Shown here one piece after another: positions 44,354-52,045 of a DNA stretch of 64,000 nucleotides; within the stretch, counting starts at the first letter, position 1, and every line of letters starts with the position of its first letter. The notes under the pieces are model-generated. The model saw only the letters and a program-made list of their open reading frames with translations. It searched no databases and was not told the origin of the DNA. The stretch is from positions 496,001 to 560,000 of the forward strand of contig NZ_JACLCP010000001.1 of the NCBI RefSeq assembly GCF_014243395.1, read 5' to 3'. This DNA is from Winogradskyella flava. Lineage in GTDB: Bacteria; Bacteroidota; Bacteroidia; Flavobacteriales; Flavobacteriaceae. The translations under genes were made by a program, and so were the position numbers.

Positions 44354-45747
44354 TATACAATTTCATTTCTAAGTTCCTCTAACCGTTTCTTTTTGTCATC
44401 ACGATAAAAGAGATTCATGGTTTCAAAAGGAATAATGTTATTATCCTTATCCACGATGTGCACACAGGATTTTTTAATGGCTCTTACATCAAAATTATAA
44501 GCATCTATAAACTGCATAATTATGACCCTAAATAGATTATCATACCCGAGTTCTGGCGCATCAATATTGGGTAAACAGCACATAATGGATTTGAGATTTT
44601 CCTCTGCCACTTCAACGGAGTTACCTGTGCTGAAGAGTTCAATCATCTTACCTTGCAGCTGTTCATCTTGCTCATAAATAATAGTGTTTTTACTATTATC
44701 TAATAAGTCATTTGGATTTATATAACGTGTTAATGGAAAAACTTCGTCACCCAATTTAAGCGCATAACCCATTACTAAAGCATCCGGATTGCAGGGCACA
44801 GGCAATAAATCATCTGGATTAAAAACAGAAGTTTGTTCCATGATTTTTCGCCGCACTTCTGTTAAGGTCATTCGATCGGTTTCTGGATTAAAATTATCTA
44901 AACGACCAGCAATTTGCGTGGGTTGTAGCGTGACACCTCTAACACATTTTTGCTTTAGGGCATAGTCGATGATTTTTCCTATTTCATGATCGTTCAAGCC
45001 CTTTTGAAGCGTAACTACAAGTGTCGTGGATAAATTCAATGTATTAAGATGATCTAGTGCTTGTTTTCTTATATCGTTGAGGTCTGCACCACGCAACTCC
45101 CGTAAAACAGTATTTTCAAACGAATCGAACTGTAGGTAGATTTCAAAATCAGGAGCGTAGCTTTTTAAGCGTTTCGCAAATTCAAAATCTTTTGCAATTT
45201 TAATCCCATTTGTGTTCAGCATTAAGTGTCGAATGGGCAAGGATTTAGCATAATCCATAATTTCCCAAAACTGTGGATGAATGGTTGGTTCACCTCCAGA
45301 AATCTGCACAACATCTGGCTCCTTTTCATTCTTCACAATAGTATCTAGCATGGTCTTTACCTCTTCTAAAGTACGATGTCTTCCATAAGTCGGAGAAGAA
45401 CCAGCATAGCAAGTTGGGCAGGTTAAATTACAGCGATCAGTAACTTCCACAACGGTTAAGCAAGAATGTTGTTCGTGGTCAGGACACAAGCCACAATCAT
45501 ACGGGCAACCATAGTGGGTTTTAGTGTTAAATGTATACGGCGTTTCGCTGGGTTTATTGTAGTTTCTAATGTTTTTGTAATACGCAATGTCGTCCGCAAT
45601 CAATACTTTAGAATTGCCATGTTCATTACAGCGCTTTAGCATATACACCTTTTCATTTTCGAACACAATTTTAGCATCAACACGTCGTAAACATTCTGGA
45701 CAAAGACTTAGCGTGAAATCGTAATACGTATATTTTCTAACTGGCAT
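44353..45747 (-). CDS. Radical SAM enzyme of the COG1964 / tetraether lipid synthase-like family
   Basis: The radical SAM cluster motif is C106-NLT-C110-PT-C113. The N-terminus has CPEC (Cys16, Cys19) with a further Cys40 in RCNEHG, suggesting a metal knuckle. Before the SAM motif comes CPYDCGLCPDHEQHSC (Cys81/85/88/96), a likely auxiliary-cluster site. This arrangement, together with ISGGEPTIHP, resembles the COG1964 family that includes archaeal tetraether synthase (Tes, MJ0619). From memory, archaeal members have CC and PFC near the C-terminus; here the corresponding spots read SC and PFE. Substrate unknown; a C-C or C-S bond-forming step on a lipid is an inference. It overlaps the Lgt-like gene by 11 bases. 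Confidence 0.88.
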   Translation of the reverse strand: MPVRKYTYYDFTLSLCPECLRRVDAKIVFENEKVYMLKRCNEHGNSKVLIADDIAYYKNIRNYNKPSETPYTFNTKTHYGCPYDCGLCPDHEQHSCLTVVEVTDRCNLTCPTCYAGSSPTYGRHRTLEEVKTMLDTIVKNEKEPDVVQISGGEPTIHPQFWEIMDYAKSLPIRHLMLNTNGIKIAKDFEFAKRLKSYAPDFEIYLQFDSFENTVLRELRGADLNDIRKQALDHLNTLNLSTTLVVTLQKGLNDHEIGKIIDYALKQKCVRGVTLQPTQIAGRLDNFNPETDRMTLTEVRRKIMEQTSVFNPDDLLPVPCNPDALVMGYALKLGDEVFPLTRYINPNDLLDNSKNTIIYEQDEQLQGKMIELFSTGNSVEVAEENLKSIMCCLPNIDAPELGYDNLFRVIIMQFIDAYNFDVRAIKKSCVHIVDKDNNIIPFETMNLFYRDDKKKRLEELRNEIV

Positions 45748-46480
45748 TGACTGTTTTTTGAAGAATGAATTTTGAGTAATACAACCAACAAATTACACAT
45801 AATAGTTGGATAGTACTTAAGCCAAAGACATAAAACACATTGGGCTTTAAGAATTCTATGAAAAATCGAAATCCAAAATATAGCAGCATGAATATTTTAA
45901 AGAGTTCGCCATTTTTTAGAACGGAATTATTCTGAATCCATTTCAGGATAAAAAATAGAATAACGAGAAAAACTAATTCATACAGTGAAGTCGGATGTCT
46001 AAGTAAGCCATCACCTAAATCCATTCCAAAAACTGAGGAGGTGACTTCTCCATAAGTAAACTCATTAATTCCCAAGAGAAAACAACCAATACGCCCAATA
46101 AAAATACCAGCAATTATTGGAAACACGAATAAGTCGCCAGAAGATTGTTGTTCGCCAATGATTTTTTTTGCCAATTCTACACCAAGCAAGCCACCAAACA
46201 AACCACCCATTATGGTTTTGGTATTTAAGAGTTGAATGATATTTTGTTGAGAAAACTCAATGATTGGATTTTCTAATACCCCAATTAATCGTGATCCAAA
46301 TAAAGCGCCTAATGCTGCGCCTAGAATTATGGATAAGCGGTTATTGTTAGAAATAGCATCTTTACTGCGTCTTCTCAAAACCACATAATACCTAAAGGCG
46401 ATAAAGAATGCGAGATACTCTAATATGAGGTGAATGTTTATGGCGTAACCAAAAACGACTGGCTCAAATGGAATTTTCAA
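45737..46480 (-). CDS. Divergent Lgt-like (prolipoprotein diacylglyceryl transferase family) membrane protein
   Basis: About seven hydrophobic helices and a recognisable Lgt layout: GGLFGGLLGVELAKK, GRIGCFLLGINEFTYG, RHPTSLYE and RFFIEFLKPN. Canonical Lgt transfers diacylglyceryl from phosphatidylglycerol to lipoprotein cysteines. By eye, two conserved positions differ: the HGG motif histidine is Met (IMGGL), and the Asn of GRIGN is Cys. The protein may therefore act on a different substrate or be non-catalytic. It is the first gene of the unit with the radical SAM enzyme. A true lgt presumably exists elsewhere in the genome. Confidence 0.82.
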   Translation of the reverse strand: MKIPFEPVVFGYAINIHLILEYLAFFIAFRYYVVLRRRSKDAISNNNRLSIILGAALGALFGSRLIGVLENPIIEFSQQNIIQLLNTKTIMGGLFGGLLGVELAKKIIGEQQSSGDLFVFPIIAGIFIGRIGCFLLGINEFTYGEVTSSVFGMDLGDGLLRHPTSLYELVFLVILFFILKWIQNNSVLKNGELFKIFMLLYFGFRFFIEFLKPNVFYVFGLSTIQLLCVICWLYYSKFILQKTVNAS

Positions 46481-46527
46481 TAGTAATTAGATTTAGAATG
46501 AAGATACACAGATTAGTTAAAAAGCTG

Positions 46528-46535
46528 TAATTTTG
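46528..46535 (+). promoter_or_regulatory. Promoter -7 element for dusB
   Basis: TAATTTTG fits TAnnTTTG and ends 16 bases before the TTG start codon at 46552, which would give a very short leader. This supports initiation at TTG rather than further downstream. Confidence 0.55.
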
Positions 46536-46551
46536 CCTCAAAATTTAAGAC

Positions 46552-47544
46552 TTGGTTAAAATAGGCGACATAGAATTAGGCGACTTCCCATTGCTTTTAG
46601 CACCCATGGAAGATGTGAGTGATCCACCATTCCGTGCGTTGTGTAAAGAGCAAGGTGCTGATGTCGTATATACCGAGTTTGTCTCTAGCGAGGGACTTAT
46701 TCGTAATGCCGCTAAAAGTGTAATGAAGCTCGATATCTATGAAAAAGAGCGACCGGTCGGTATTCAAATTTTTGGTGCCAATATGGACAGTATGCTTCAA
46801 ACTATAGATATTGTAGAAAGGTCCAATCCAGATATTATTGACATCAATTTTGGCTGTCCAGTTAAAAAAGTGGTGTCAAAAGGTGCTGGTGCAGGAATCT
46901 TAAAAGATGTCTGTCTCATGGAAAAGCTCACTGCCGAAATGGTAAAGCGCACTAACCTGCCAGTCACTGTAAAAACGCGTTTAGGCTGGGATCACGATTC
47001 CATAAAAATTGTTGAGGTCGCGGAGCGTTTACAAGATGTAGGTATAAAATCTATTGCCATACACGGTAGAACCCGAGCACAAATGTATAAGGGCAATGCC
47101 GATTGGAAACCTATCGCTGATGTAAAGAACAATCCTAGGATGTATATTCCTGTGTTTGGGAATGGCGATGTTAACACACCAGAAAGTGCTGTGGAGATGA
47201 GAGATACTTACGGTCTCGATGGCGCCATGATCGGTAGGGCATCTATAGGCAACCCTTGGTTTTTTAAGCAAGTCAAGCACTATTTTGAAACAAGCGAACA
47301 CTTAGCGCCTATTTCAATGCCAGAACGCGTCGAGGCGGCAAGGCGCCATTTACAAATGTCTATTGACTGGAAAGGTGAGAAATTGGGCGTTTTTGAAACA
47401 CGACGACACTATACCAACTATTTTAAGGGCATTCCGAACTTTAAGGAATATCGCATGAAAATGGTAACAAGCGACGACTCAAAAGATGTGTTCGCAGCTT
47501 TTGACGAGGTGTTAGAAAAATTTGGAGATTACCAGTTCGCTTAA
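46552..47544 (+). CDS. dusB: tRNA-dihydrouridine synthase B
   Basis: FMN-dependent reductase that makes dihydrouridine in tRNA. Residues include LLLAPMEDVSDPPFR near the N-terminus, the active-site INFGCPVKKVV, KTRLGWD and GDVNTPESA, then GLDGAMIGRASIGNPW at the phosphate-binding end. Length 330 fits the DusB class. The frame can start only at TTG (46552) if the usual N-terminus VKIGDIELGDFPLLLAPM is to be kept; no earlier ATG is in frame. The gene is divergent from the Lgt-like unit and convergent with the permease gene. Confidence 0.95.
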   Translation: MVKIGDIELGDFPLLLAPMEDVSDPPFRALCKEQGADVVYTEFVSSEGLIRNAAKSVMKLDIYEKERPVGIQIFGANMDSMLQTIDIVERSNPDIIDINFGCPVKKVVSKGAGAGILKDVCLMEKLTAEMVKRTNLPVTVKTRLGWDHDSIKIVEVAERLQDVGIKSIAIHGRTRAQMYKGNADWKPIADVKNNPRMYIPVFGNGDVNTPESAVEMRDTYGLDGAMIGRASIGNPWFFKQVKHYFETSEHLAPISMPERVEAARRHLQMSIDWKGEKLGVFETRRHYTNYFKGIPNFKEYRMKMVTSDDSKDVFAAFDEVLEKFGDYQFA

Positions 47545-47546
47545 TT

Positions 47547-48749
47547 TTAAGATTGAATTAAATTCTTGGTAATTCGCTGGGAGGCAATTCTAGAAGCAAC
47601 GATGCCCAATGCAAAAATGGTTGCCAAAACAATAAGTACATTCAAGAATTTCAAACTCACAGGATAAGGCAGGTCTGGCGTTAACATTACCAGTTCAAAT
47701 TGCTGCTGTAAAATAACAACCAGTAATCCTAAAGTAACACCAACCAAGCCACTAAATATGGTCATTAAACTCCCTTGCCAGAAGAAAATGGATTTAATGG
47801 TTTTCGGTTCTGTACCTAAATTGAATAAGGTGTTAAGTGATTTCTTCTTGTCCAAAATCATCATGATGATGGCTCCAATCACATTGAATAAGGCAATAAT
47901 AATCACTAAAGTAAAGATGAGATAGATAGCGAGGTTTTCCGTATTCAACATTTTAAATAAGGCATCGTTGAGCTGCTCTCTATTCTTTATAACAAATCGA
48001 TTTGGGAAATAAGAATTAAGCTCAGTCCTGATGTTGTCTTCATCAGCATCAGGACTCAACTTTAACTCCAAAGCACTTATTTGATGGTCTTTGTAGTTTA
48101 ATAGTCGTTTGGCTAAACCAATATCAGAAAATATATATTCTGCATTGAGCTCTTCGTTGATATCGAAAAGTCCAACGTTATTAACGAAAGCGGAATTATA
48201 CAGACTTTTTAGGACACTAGCTTGGCCCTTTCCGGGTTTAGGTACATAAAGCGAAAGTGATTTTCTAAAATCTAGTATCCCAAAAGATAATTTATTGGAT
48301 ATTCCCCAGCCAGCAACCACATCGTTACTTCCATGAGAAATCCAATTACCCTTGGTGATCATTGAATCAACATTTGTAACATTCAAGAAATTGGAGTCGA
48401 CCCCTTTTAAAGTAGCTAATAGGTTTTTGCTCTCGGATTTTATAATGATGCGCTCTTCAATAATTTCTGAAAAGTCAATGATACCACCTATAGTATTTAA
48501 TTTTGTTTGATCCTTATTTGTAAATTGAAATGATTTTCCCTCAGTTGGAAGTAATTTTAAATCAGGATCTACAAAAGATGAAAACTGAAGACTATAGTCT
48601 TTTAAGCCAGCAAATACCGAAAGTACAATTAACAAAGCTGCCGAAGCAATGATCACACCACCAGAAGCAATAAGCGTCATGATGTTTATAGCATTATTAC
48701 TGCTTTTAGAAAACAGATAACGTTTCGCTATATACAGGGAAATATTCAC
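47547..48749 (-). CDS. ABC transporter permease, FtsX/LolC-like
   Basis: The 400-residue protein has an N-terminal helix (MTLIASGGVIIASAALLIVLSVF), a large periplasmic domain (about residues 45-260) and three C-terminal helices (IYLIFTLVIIIALFNVIGAI and following). This is the MacB/FtsX/LolC topology. The opening IAKRYLFSKSSNNAINIMT is typical of the LolC/E lipoprotein-release permease in Bacteroidota. No ATPase is adjacent, so the partner must be elsewhere. It starts directly after the rbfA stop (no gap), so the two are cotranslated. Confidence 0.88.
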   Translation of the reverse strand: MNISLYIAKRYLFSKSSNNAINIMTLIASGGVIIASAALLIVLSVFAGLKDYSLQFSSFVDPDLKLLPTEGKSFQFTNKDQTKLNTIGGIIDFSEIIEERIIIKSESKNLLATLKGVDSNFLNVTNVDSMITKGNWISHGSNDVVAGWGISNKLSFGILDFRKSLSLYVPKPGKGQASVLKSLYNSAFVNNVGLFDINEELNAEYIFSDIGLAKRLLNYKDHQISALELKLSPDADEDNIRTELNSYFPNRFVIKNREQLNDALFKMLNTENLAIYLIFTLVIIIALFNVIGAIIMMILDKKKSLNTLFNLGTEPKTIKSIFFWQGSLMTIFSGLVGVTLGLLVVILQQQFELVMLTPDLPYPVSLKFLNVLIVLATIFALGIVASRIASQRITKNLIQS

Positions 48750-49142
48750 TTAAGACTTTTTACGCTTGCCTAGTAAATCAGGGTCTTCTAGAGGATTTTC
48801 TTTTCCTTTTAAAGAACGTTCAATACCATCTATATATTCTAAGGAATCATCAATAAAAAACTCTAGCTGTGGCATGCGTCTTAACTGGTGACGTGTGCGT
48901 TGCGCCAATTCATGCCTAATAAGTGGCGTGTTAGATCGTATACCCTCGAGTAATTCTTTAGCTTCTTTGTTAGGAAAAATACTGAGATAAACCTTGGCTA
49001 TAGATAAATCTACAGTAACACTCACTTTAGAAACGGATATAATAACCCCTTTCAGCCCACCATCTGCAGCAGCACGCTGTAAGACTTCTGCTAGGTCTTG
49101 CTGTAAAATGCCTGCTATTTTTTTCTGTCTGTTACTTTCCAT
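48750..49142 (-). CDS. rbfA: Ribosome-binding factor A
   Basis: RbfA binds the 30S subunit late in assembly and is important in cold. The 130-residue protein shows the KH-type pattern: an N-terminal helix (RQKKIAGILQQDLAEVLQRAA), VIISVSKVSVTVDLSIAKVYLSIFP, and the C-terminal LRRMPQLEFFIDDSLEY motif with the typical basic helix before it (RHELAQRTRHQ). It is cytosolic. The first of a two-gene unit with the permease. The short gap (49143-49249) is shared with the divergent epimerase gene. Confidence 0.95.
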   Translation of the reverse strand: MESNRQKKIAGILQQDLAEVLQRAAADGGLKGVIISVSKVSVTVDLSIAKVYLSIFPNKEAKELLEGIRSNTPLIRHELAQRTRHQLRRMPQLEFFIDDSLEYIDGIERSLKGKENPLEDPDLLGKRKKS

Positions 49143-49249
49143 ATGGCAAAAGTATAGGATATTTAAGGATTATGGTATTTTTATATAACAAAAATCATAG
49201 TTTGAGATCAGGAGTTTCCTTTCCTTTGGACAACAAAATTAACCTTAAA

Positions 49250-49654
49250 ATGAAAAAAATAGAACATATAGGTATAGCAGTAAAAGATATTGAAGCGTCA
49301 AACCAACTTTTTAAAGTGTTATTTGATAAAGCACATTACAAAATTGAAGATGTAGAAAGTGAGGGCGTGAAGACCTCTTTTTTTAAGTGCGGACCTAATA
49401 AGATAGAATTATTACAAGCTACCAATGCCGATAGTCCAATAGCAAAATTTATTGATAAAAAAGGAGAAGGTATTCATCATATTGCATTTGCTGTTGAAGA
49501 TATTGAAAAAGAGATTGAGAGATTAGAAGAAGAGGGTTTTAAGATGATACACAAAGTACCCAAAAAAGGAGCGGACAATAAGCTCATTGCGTTTTTACAT
49601 CCAAAATCCACAAATGGCGTCTTGATTGAGCTATGCCAAGACATTAGCGATTAA
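49250..49654 (+). CDS. mce: Methylmalonyl-CoA epimerase
   Basis: Glyoxalase/bleomycin-resistance-fold (VOC) enzyme that interconverts (R)- and (S)-methylmalonyl-CoA in propionate metabolism. I start at MKKIEHIGIAVKDIEASN (49250), the usual N-terminus; the frame extends upstream to 49172 but that adds an implausible 26 residues overlapping the promoter region. Metal-binding positions are His in IEHIGIAV, Glu/Gln in KIELLQAT, His in GIHHIAFAV and Glu in GVLIELCQD. A 134-residue protein fits the family. Confidence 0.93.
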   Translation: MKKIEHIGIAVKDIEASNQLFKVLFDKAHYKIEDVESEGVKTSFFKCGPNKIELLQATNADSPIAKFIDKKGEGIHHIAFAVEDIEKEIERLEEEGFKMIHKVPKKGADNKLIAFLHPKSTNGVLIELCQDISD

Positions 49655-49659
49655 AATTC

Positions 49660-49690
49660 TTGTAGAGTTTTAAAATATATAGTAATATTG
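49660..49690 (+). promoter_or_regulatory. Candidate promoter for the CAU tRNA
   Basis: TTG (49660-49662) and TAATATTG (49683-49690) are 20 bases apart, matching the -33/-7 layout with one mismatch in the -7 element. A short hairpin TTGGC/GCCAA (49714-49727) follows between promoter and tRNA. Confidence 0.45.
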
Positions 49691-49729
49691 CACACTCTTT
49701 AGAAATGAAGAGTTTGGCGTTTGCCAACA

Positions 49730-49803
49730 GGTCCTATAACTCAGTTGGTTAGAGTATCTGACTCATAATCAGAAAGTCCCTGGTTCGAGCCCAGGTGGGA
49801 CCA
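49730..49803 (+). tRNA. tRNA with anticodon CAU (elongator Met or Ile2)
   Basis: A 74-base cloverleaf: acceptor GGTCCTA/TGGGACC, D stem ACTC/GAGT, anticodon stem TCTGA/TCAGA with loop CTCATAA (anticodon CAT at 49764-49766), T stem CCTGG/CCAGG around TTCGAGC, discriminator A. It lacks the initiator features (C1-A72 mismatch, three G-C pairs in the anticodon stem). Whether it is Met or Ile2 depends on TilS modification of the CAU and cannot be decided by eye. CCA is not encoded. The A-U pair starting the D stem is uncommon. Confidence 0.95.
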
Positions 49804-49815
49804 CAACCTCAAAAT

Positions 49816-49847
49816 AAAAAGCCCTTACAATCGCAAGGGCTTTTTTT
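49816..49847 (+). terminator. Intrinsic terminator after the CAU tRNA
   Basis: AAAAAGCCCTT pairs with AAGGGCTTTTT around an eight-base loop, followed by a T-run. Strong and well placed. Confidence 0.9.
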
Positions 49848-49956
49848 CTGTAAGTCATAAAACTCATATTTTATTCTATTAAAATGGCCTTTTCGAAATA
49901 CATCTTATATGTTTAAAATATTAAAGGGTGTAATCTGTAAAAATCTTAATAAACAT

Positions 49957-49964
49957 TATATTTG
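49957..49964 (+). promoter_or_regulatory. Distal -7 element upstream of the PID-CTERM-like gene
   Basis: TATATTTG matches TAnnTTTG exactly. It would give a leader of about 150 bases before the ATG at 50118, in which a second weaker promoter is embedded. Confidence 0.5.
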
Positions 49965-50072
49965 CACCGAGTACTTGTTAATAAATGTAGGAATCTTCCC
50001 TTGCCACACCACATTTTAAACACTTCGTCGACAATATTTGCCGTTAAAAGACGTTTTTTGGCCAAATTAATT

Positions 50073-50101
50073 TTGTTAGCTCAGTTTTTTTTATACATTT
50101 A
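50073..50101 (+). promoter_or_regulatory. Proximal candidate promoter for the PID-CTERM-like gene
   Basis: TTG (50073-50075) and TACATTTA (50094-50101) are 18 bases apart. One mismatch in the last base of the -7 element. It lies 16 bases before the ATG and would give a very short leader. Confidence 0.4.
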
Positions 50102-50117
50102 CACCTTTAATTATAGA

Positions 50118-50318
50118 ATGCAACGCAAGAATATGTTAGCCTCAATCTTATTTTTCTTCATGGGTTTTGTATCTATGGCTCAAGGAGCTACTCCGCCACC
50201 GCCATCAGCACCTGACCCTCCAGGGGCCCCAATAGATAGTAATATTGCCATTTTATTTTGCATAGCATTGACTTTTGGTATTTACAAAATGTATAAGCTT
50301 TCCAAAAAAAAAGCCTAG
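50118..50318 (+). CDS. Short secreted protein with PID-CTERM-like sorting tail
   Basis: The ATG at 50118 gives a 66-residue protein. A signal peptide (LASILFFFMGFVSMAQ) is followed by a Pro-rich stretch, then APIDSN, one hydrophobic helix (AILFCIALTFGIYKMY) and a basic tail (KLSKKKA). This is the layout of the PID-CTERM sorting tail of Bacteroidota: Pro-Ile-Asp just before the helix and basic end. Such tails are thought to be handled by exosortase-like membrane enzymes. The mature part left after both cleavages would be tiny. An upstream in-frame TTG at 49962 is not a real start. The stop shares four bases (CTAG) with ribE. Confidence 0.65.
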   Translation: MQRKNMLASILFFFMGFVSMAQGATPPPPSAPDPPGAPIDSNIAILFCIALTFGIYKMYKLSKKKA

Positions 50319-50905
50319 TTTCTTAATTCGCTTAAACGTTTTACGTATTTCCCAATAACATCAAATTCTAGATTTACCGCATCCCCAACTTTTAAGTTTT
50401 TAAAAGTAGTATGATTATAGGTGTATGGGATGATAGCAACGGAGAACTCGCTGAGTTTTGAATTCACCACCGTGAGACTTACGCCATTTACTGTAATGGA
50501 ACCTTTTTCAATAGTAATGTTGTTTAGGTTCTTGTCATATTGAAAACTGAATACCCAACTTCCCTTGTCTTCATTTATGGCGATACATTTAGCTGTTTGA
50601 TCTACATGACCTTGTACGATGTGGCCATCTAAGCGATCACCGAGTTTCATTGCCCGTTCTATATTGACGTAGTCACCAATTGAAAGTTGTCCCAGATTCG
50701 TTTTATTTAAAGTTTCCTGTATGGCAGTGACAGTGTAGCTGTTGTTCTTAATATCAATAACCGTGAGGCAAACACCATTATGGGCGACACTTTGATCAAT
50801 TTTTAATTCGGGCGAAATAGAACCACTAATAGTTATGTGAAGATTACCCCCATCTAAGTCTAGTTTTTCTATAGTTCCTAAATCTTCAATAATACCTGTA
50901 AACAT
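50315..50905 (-). CDS. ribE: Riboflavin synthase, alpha chain
   Basis: Catalyses dismutation of two 6,7-dimethyl-8-ribityllumazine to riboflavin. Two lumazine-binding repeats are visible: MFTGIIEDLGTI followed by VAHNGVCLTVIDI, and later GHIVQGHVDQTAKC followed by ITVNGVSLTVVNS. The N-terminus MFTGIIE is diagnostic. At 196 residues it matches the trimer-forming family. The 99 bases upstream are too short for a full FMN riboswitch and none is seen. It is convergent with the PID-CTERM-like gene. Confidence 0.96.
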   Translation of the reverse strand: MFTGIIEDLGTIEKLDLDGGNLHITISGSISPELKIDQSVAHNGVCLTVIDIKNNSYTVTAIQETLNKTNLGQLSIGDYVNIERAMKLGDRLDGHIVQGHVDQTAKCIAINEDKGSWVFSFQYDKNLNNITIEKGSITVNGVSLTVVNSKLSEFSVAIIPYTYNHTTFKNLKVGDAVNLEFDVIGKYVKRLSELRN

Positions 50906-51004
50906 TGTATCTACTTTATTTGGTTAAATTTGTATTTGCAAAGTTAAGCACACGGCCTAACTCAATTATCAATTTTAATAAAAAAAATAGGATAATCGTT
51001 TAGT

Positions 51005-52045
51005 ATGAAAAAAGAAGAGAAGGTAATTGTTGGTATATCCATAGGTGATCTTAATGGAATAGGCCCTGAGATTATTATTAAGTCTTATGAAGATCCTAGA
51101 TCTCTTGAGCTGAATACACCTGTCATTTTTGCCTCAGGAAAAACGATGCAGTTTTTTAAAAATCATTATAAAAGTAGAATTAATTTATACAATATTGATT
51201 CAGCACAAAAAGTCGTTCATGGAAAAATTAATGTGGTTAATGTTTGGAATGAACCCGTTAAAATAGAGTTTGGAAAAGAGGATAAGAAAATAGGGGAATT
51301 TGCCATTAAATCTTTGGAAGCCGCTACGAGCGCATTAAAAGAAGGGACAATTGATGTTTTGGTGACTGCACCAATCAATAAGCACAATATTCAATCTGAC
51401 AATTTTAACTTCCCAGGACACACCAATTATTTAGCAGAGGCATTGGGAGGTAATAGCTTAATGTTTATGGTTTCTGATGGACTTCGAGTAGGACTTCTTA
51501 CAGACCATGTTCCCCTTAAGGATGCAGCAAATCATATTACGGAAGAACTGATTACGGAGAAGATCAATACTGTTATCACATCATTGCAACAAGATTTTGC
51601 AATTAGAAAACCTAAGGTTGCTGTTCTCGCTATAAATCCTCATGCTGGTGACAATGGAGTTATTGGTAAAGAGGATGACGATATACTACGACCAACTCTA
51701 GAAAAGATCAAGTCAGAAGGAAATTTAGTTTATGGGCCATACTCAGCCGATAGTTTCTTTGGTTCAAATAATTACCAAAAATTTGACGCAGTTATAGCGT
51801 CTTATCACGACCAAGGCTTAATACCTTTTAAAACCATAACATTTGGTCAGGGTGTTAATTACACTGCCGGTTTAGATAAAGTTAGAACATCTCCAGACCA
51901 CGGTACGGCTTATGAAATTGCCGGAAAAGGACAGGCCGATGAGAGTTCATTTAAACAAGCTATTTTCGCGGCAATACAAATTTTTAGAAATAGAGTGGTT
52001 TATAATCAATACAGTAAAAATCCATTAAAGAAAGCCACAAAATAG
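51005..52045 (+). CDS. pdxA: 4-hydroxythreonine-4-phosphate dehydrogenase
   Basis: NAD-dependent enzyme of pyridoxal-5'-phosphate synthesis. The N-terminus VGISIGDLNGIGPEIIIKS, APINKHNIQ, FPGHTNYLAE, LAINPHAGDNG, the metal/substrate site YHDQGLIPFK and the RTSPDHGTAYEIAGKG segment are all present. The 346-residue protein has the expected metal-binding His residues in FPGHT, INPHAGD and ASYHDQG. It leads the pdxA-DUF177-rpmF-fabH-accB-accC gene order, but a hairpin and promoter after its stop suggest a separate transcript. Confidence 0.96.
   Translation: MKKEEKVIVGISIGDLNGIGPEIIIKSYEDPRSLELNTPVIFASGKTMQFFKNHYKSRINLYNIDSAQKVVHGKINVVNVWNEPVKIEFGKEDKKIGEFAIKSLEAATSALKEGTIDVLVTAPINKHNIQSDNFNFPGHTNYLAEALGGNSLMFMVSDGLRVGLLTDHVPLKDAANHITEELITEKINTVITSLQQDFAIRKPKVAVLAINPHAGDNGVIGKEDDDILRPTLEKIKSEGNLVYGPYSADSFFGSNNYQKFDAVIASYHDQGLIPFKTITFGQGVNYTAGLDKVRTSPDHGTAYEIAGKGQADESSFKQAIFAAIQIFRNRVVYNQYSKNPLKKATK

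Larger units (their letters stand above)
49804..50117 (+). other. 314-base gene-free region with terminator and two candidate promoters
   Basis: Holds the tRNA terminator (49816-49847), a -7 element at 49957-49964 and a second TTG/TACATTTA pair at 50073-50101. No further gene is supported: a continuous reading frame starting at a TTG inside the first -7 element has no coding-like composition before the ATG at 50118. Confidence 0.6.

Noticed and set aside
49730..49803. Initiator tRNA-Met
   Set aside because: The first acceptor pair is G-C rather than a C-A mismatch, and the anticodon stem lacks three consecutive G-C pairs.
49962..50117. N-terminal extension of the PID-CTERM-like protein from a TTG
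   Set aside because: That TTG lies inside a -7 promoter element, and the extension hides the signal peptide.
50906..51004. FMN riboswitch before riboflavin synthase
   Set aside because: Only 99 bases separate ribE from pdxA and no RFN-like conserved helices are recognisable.
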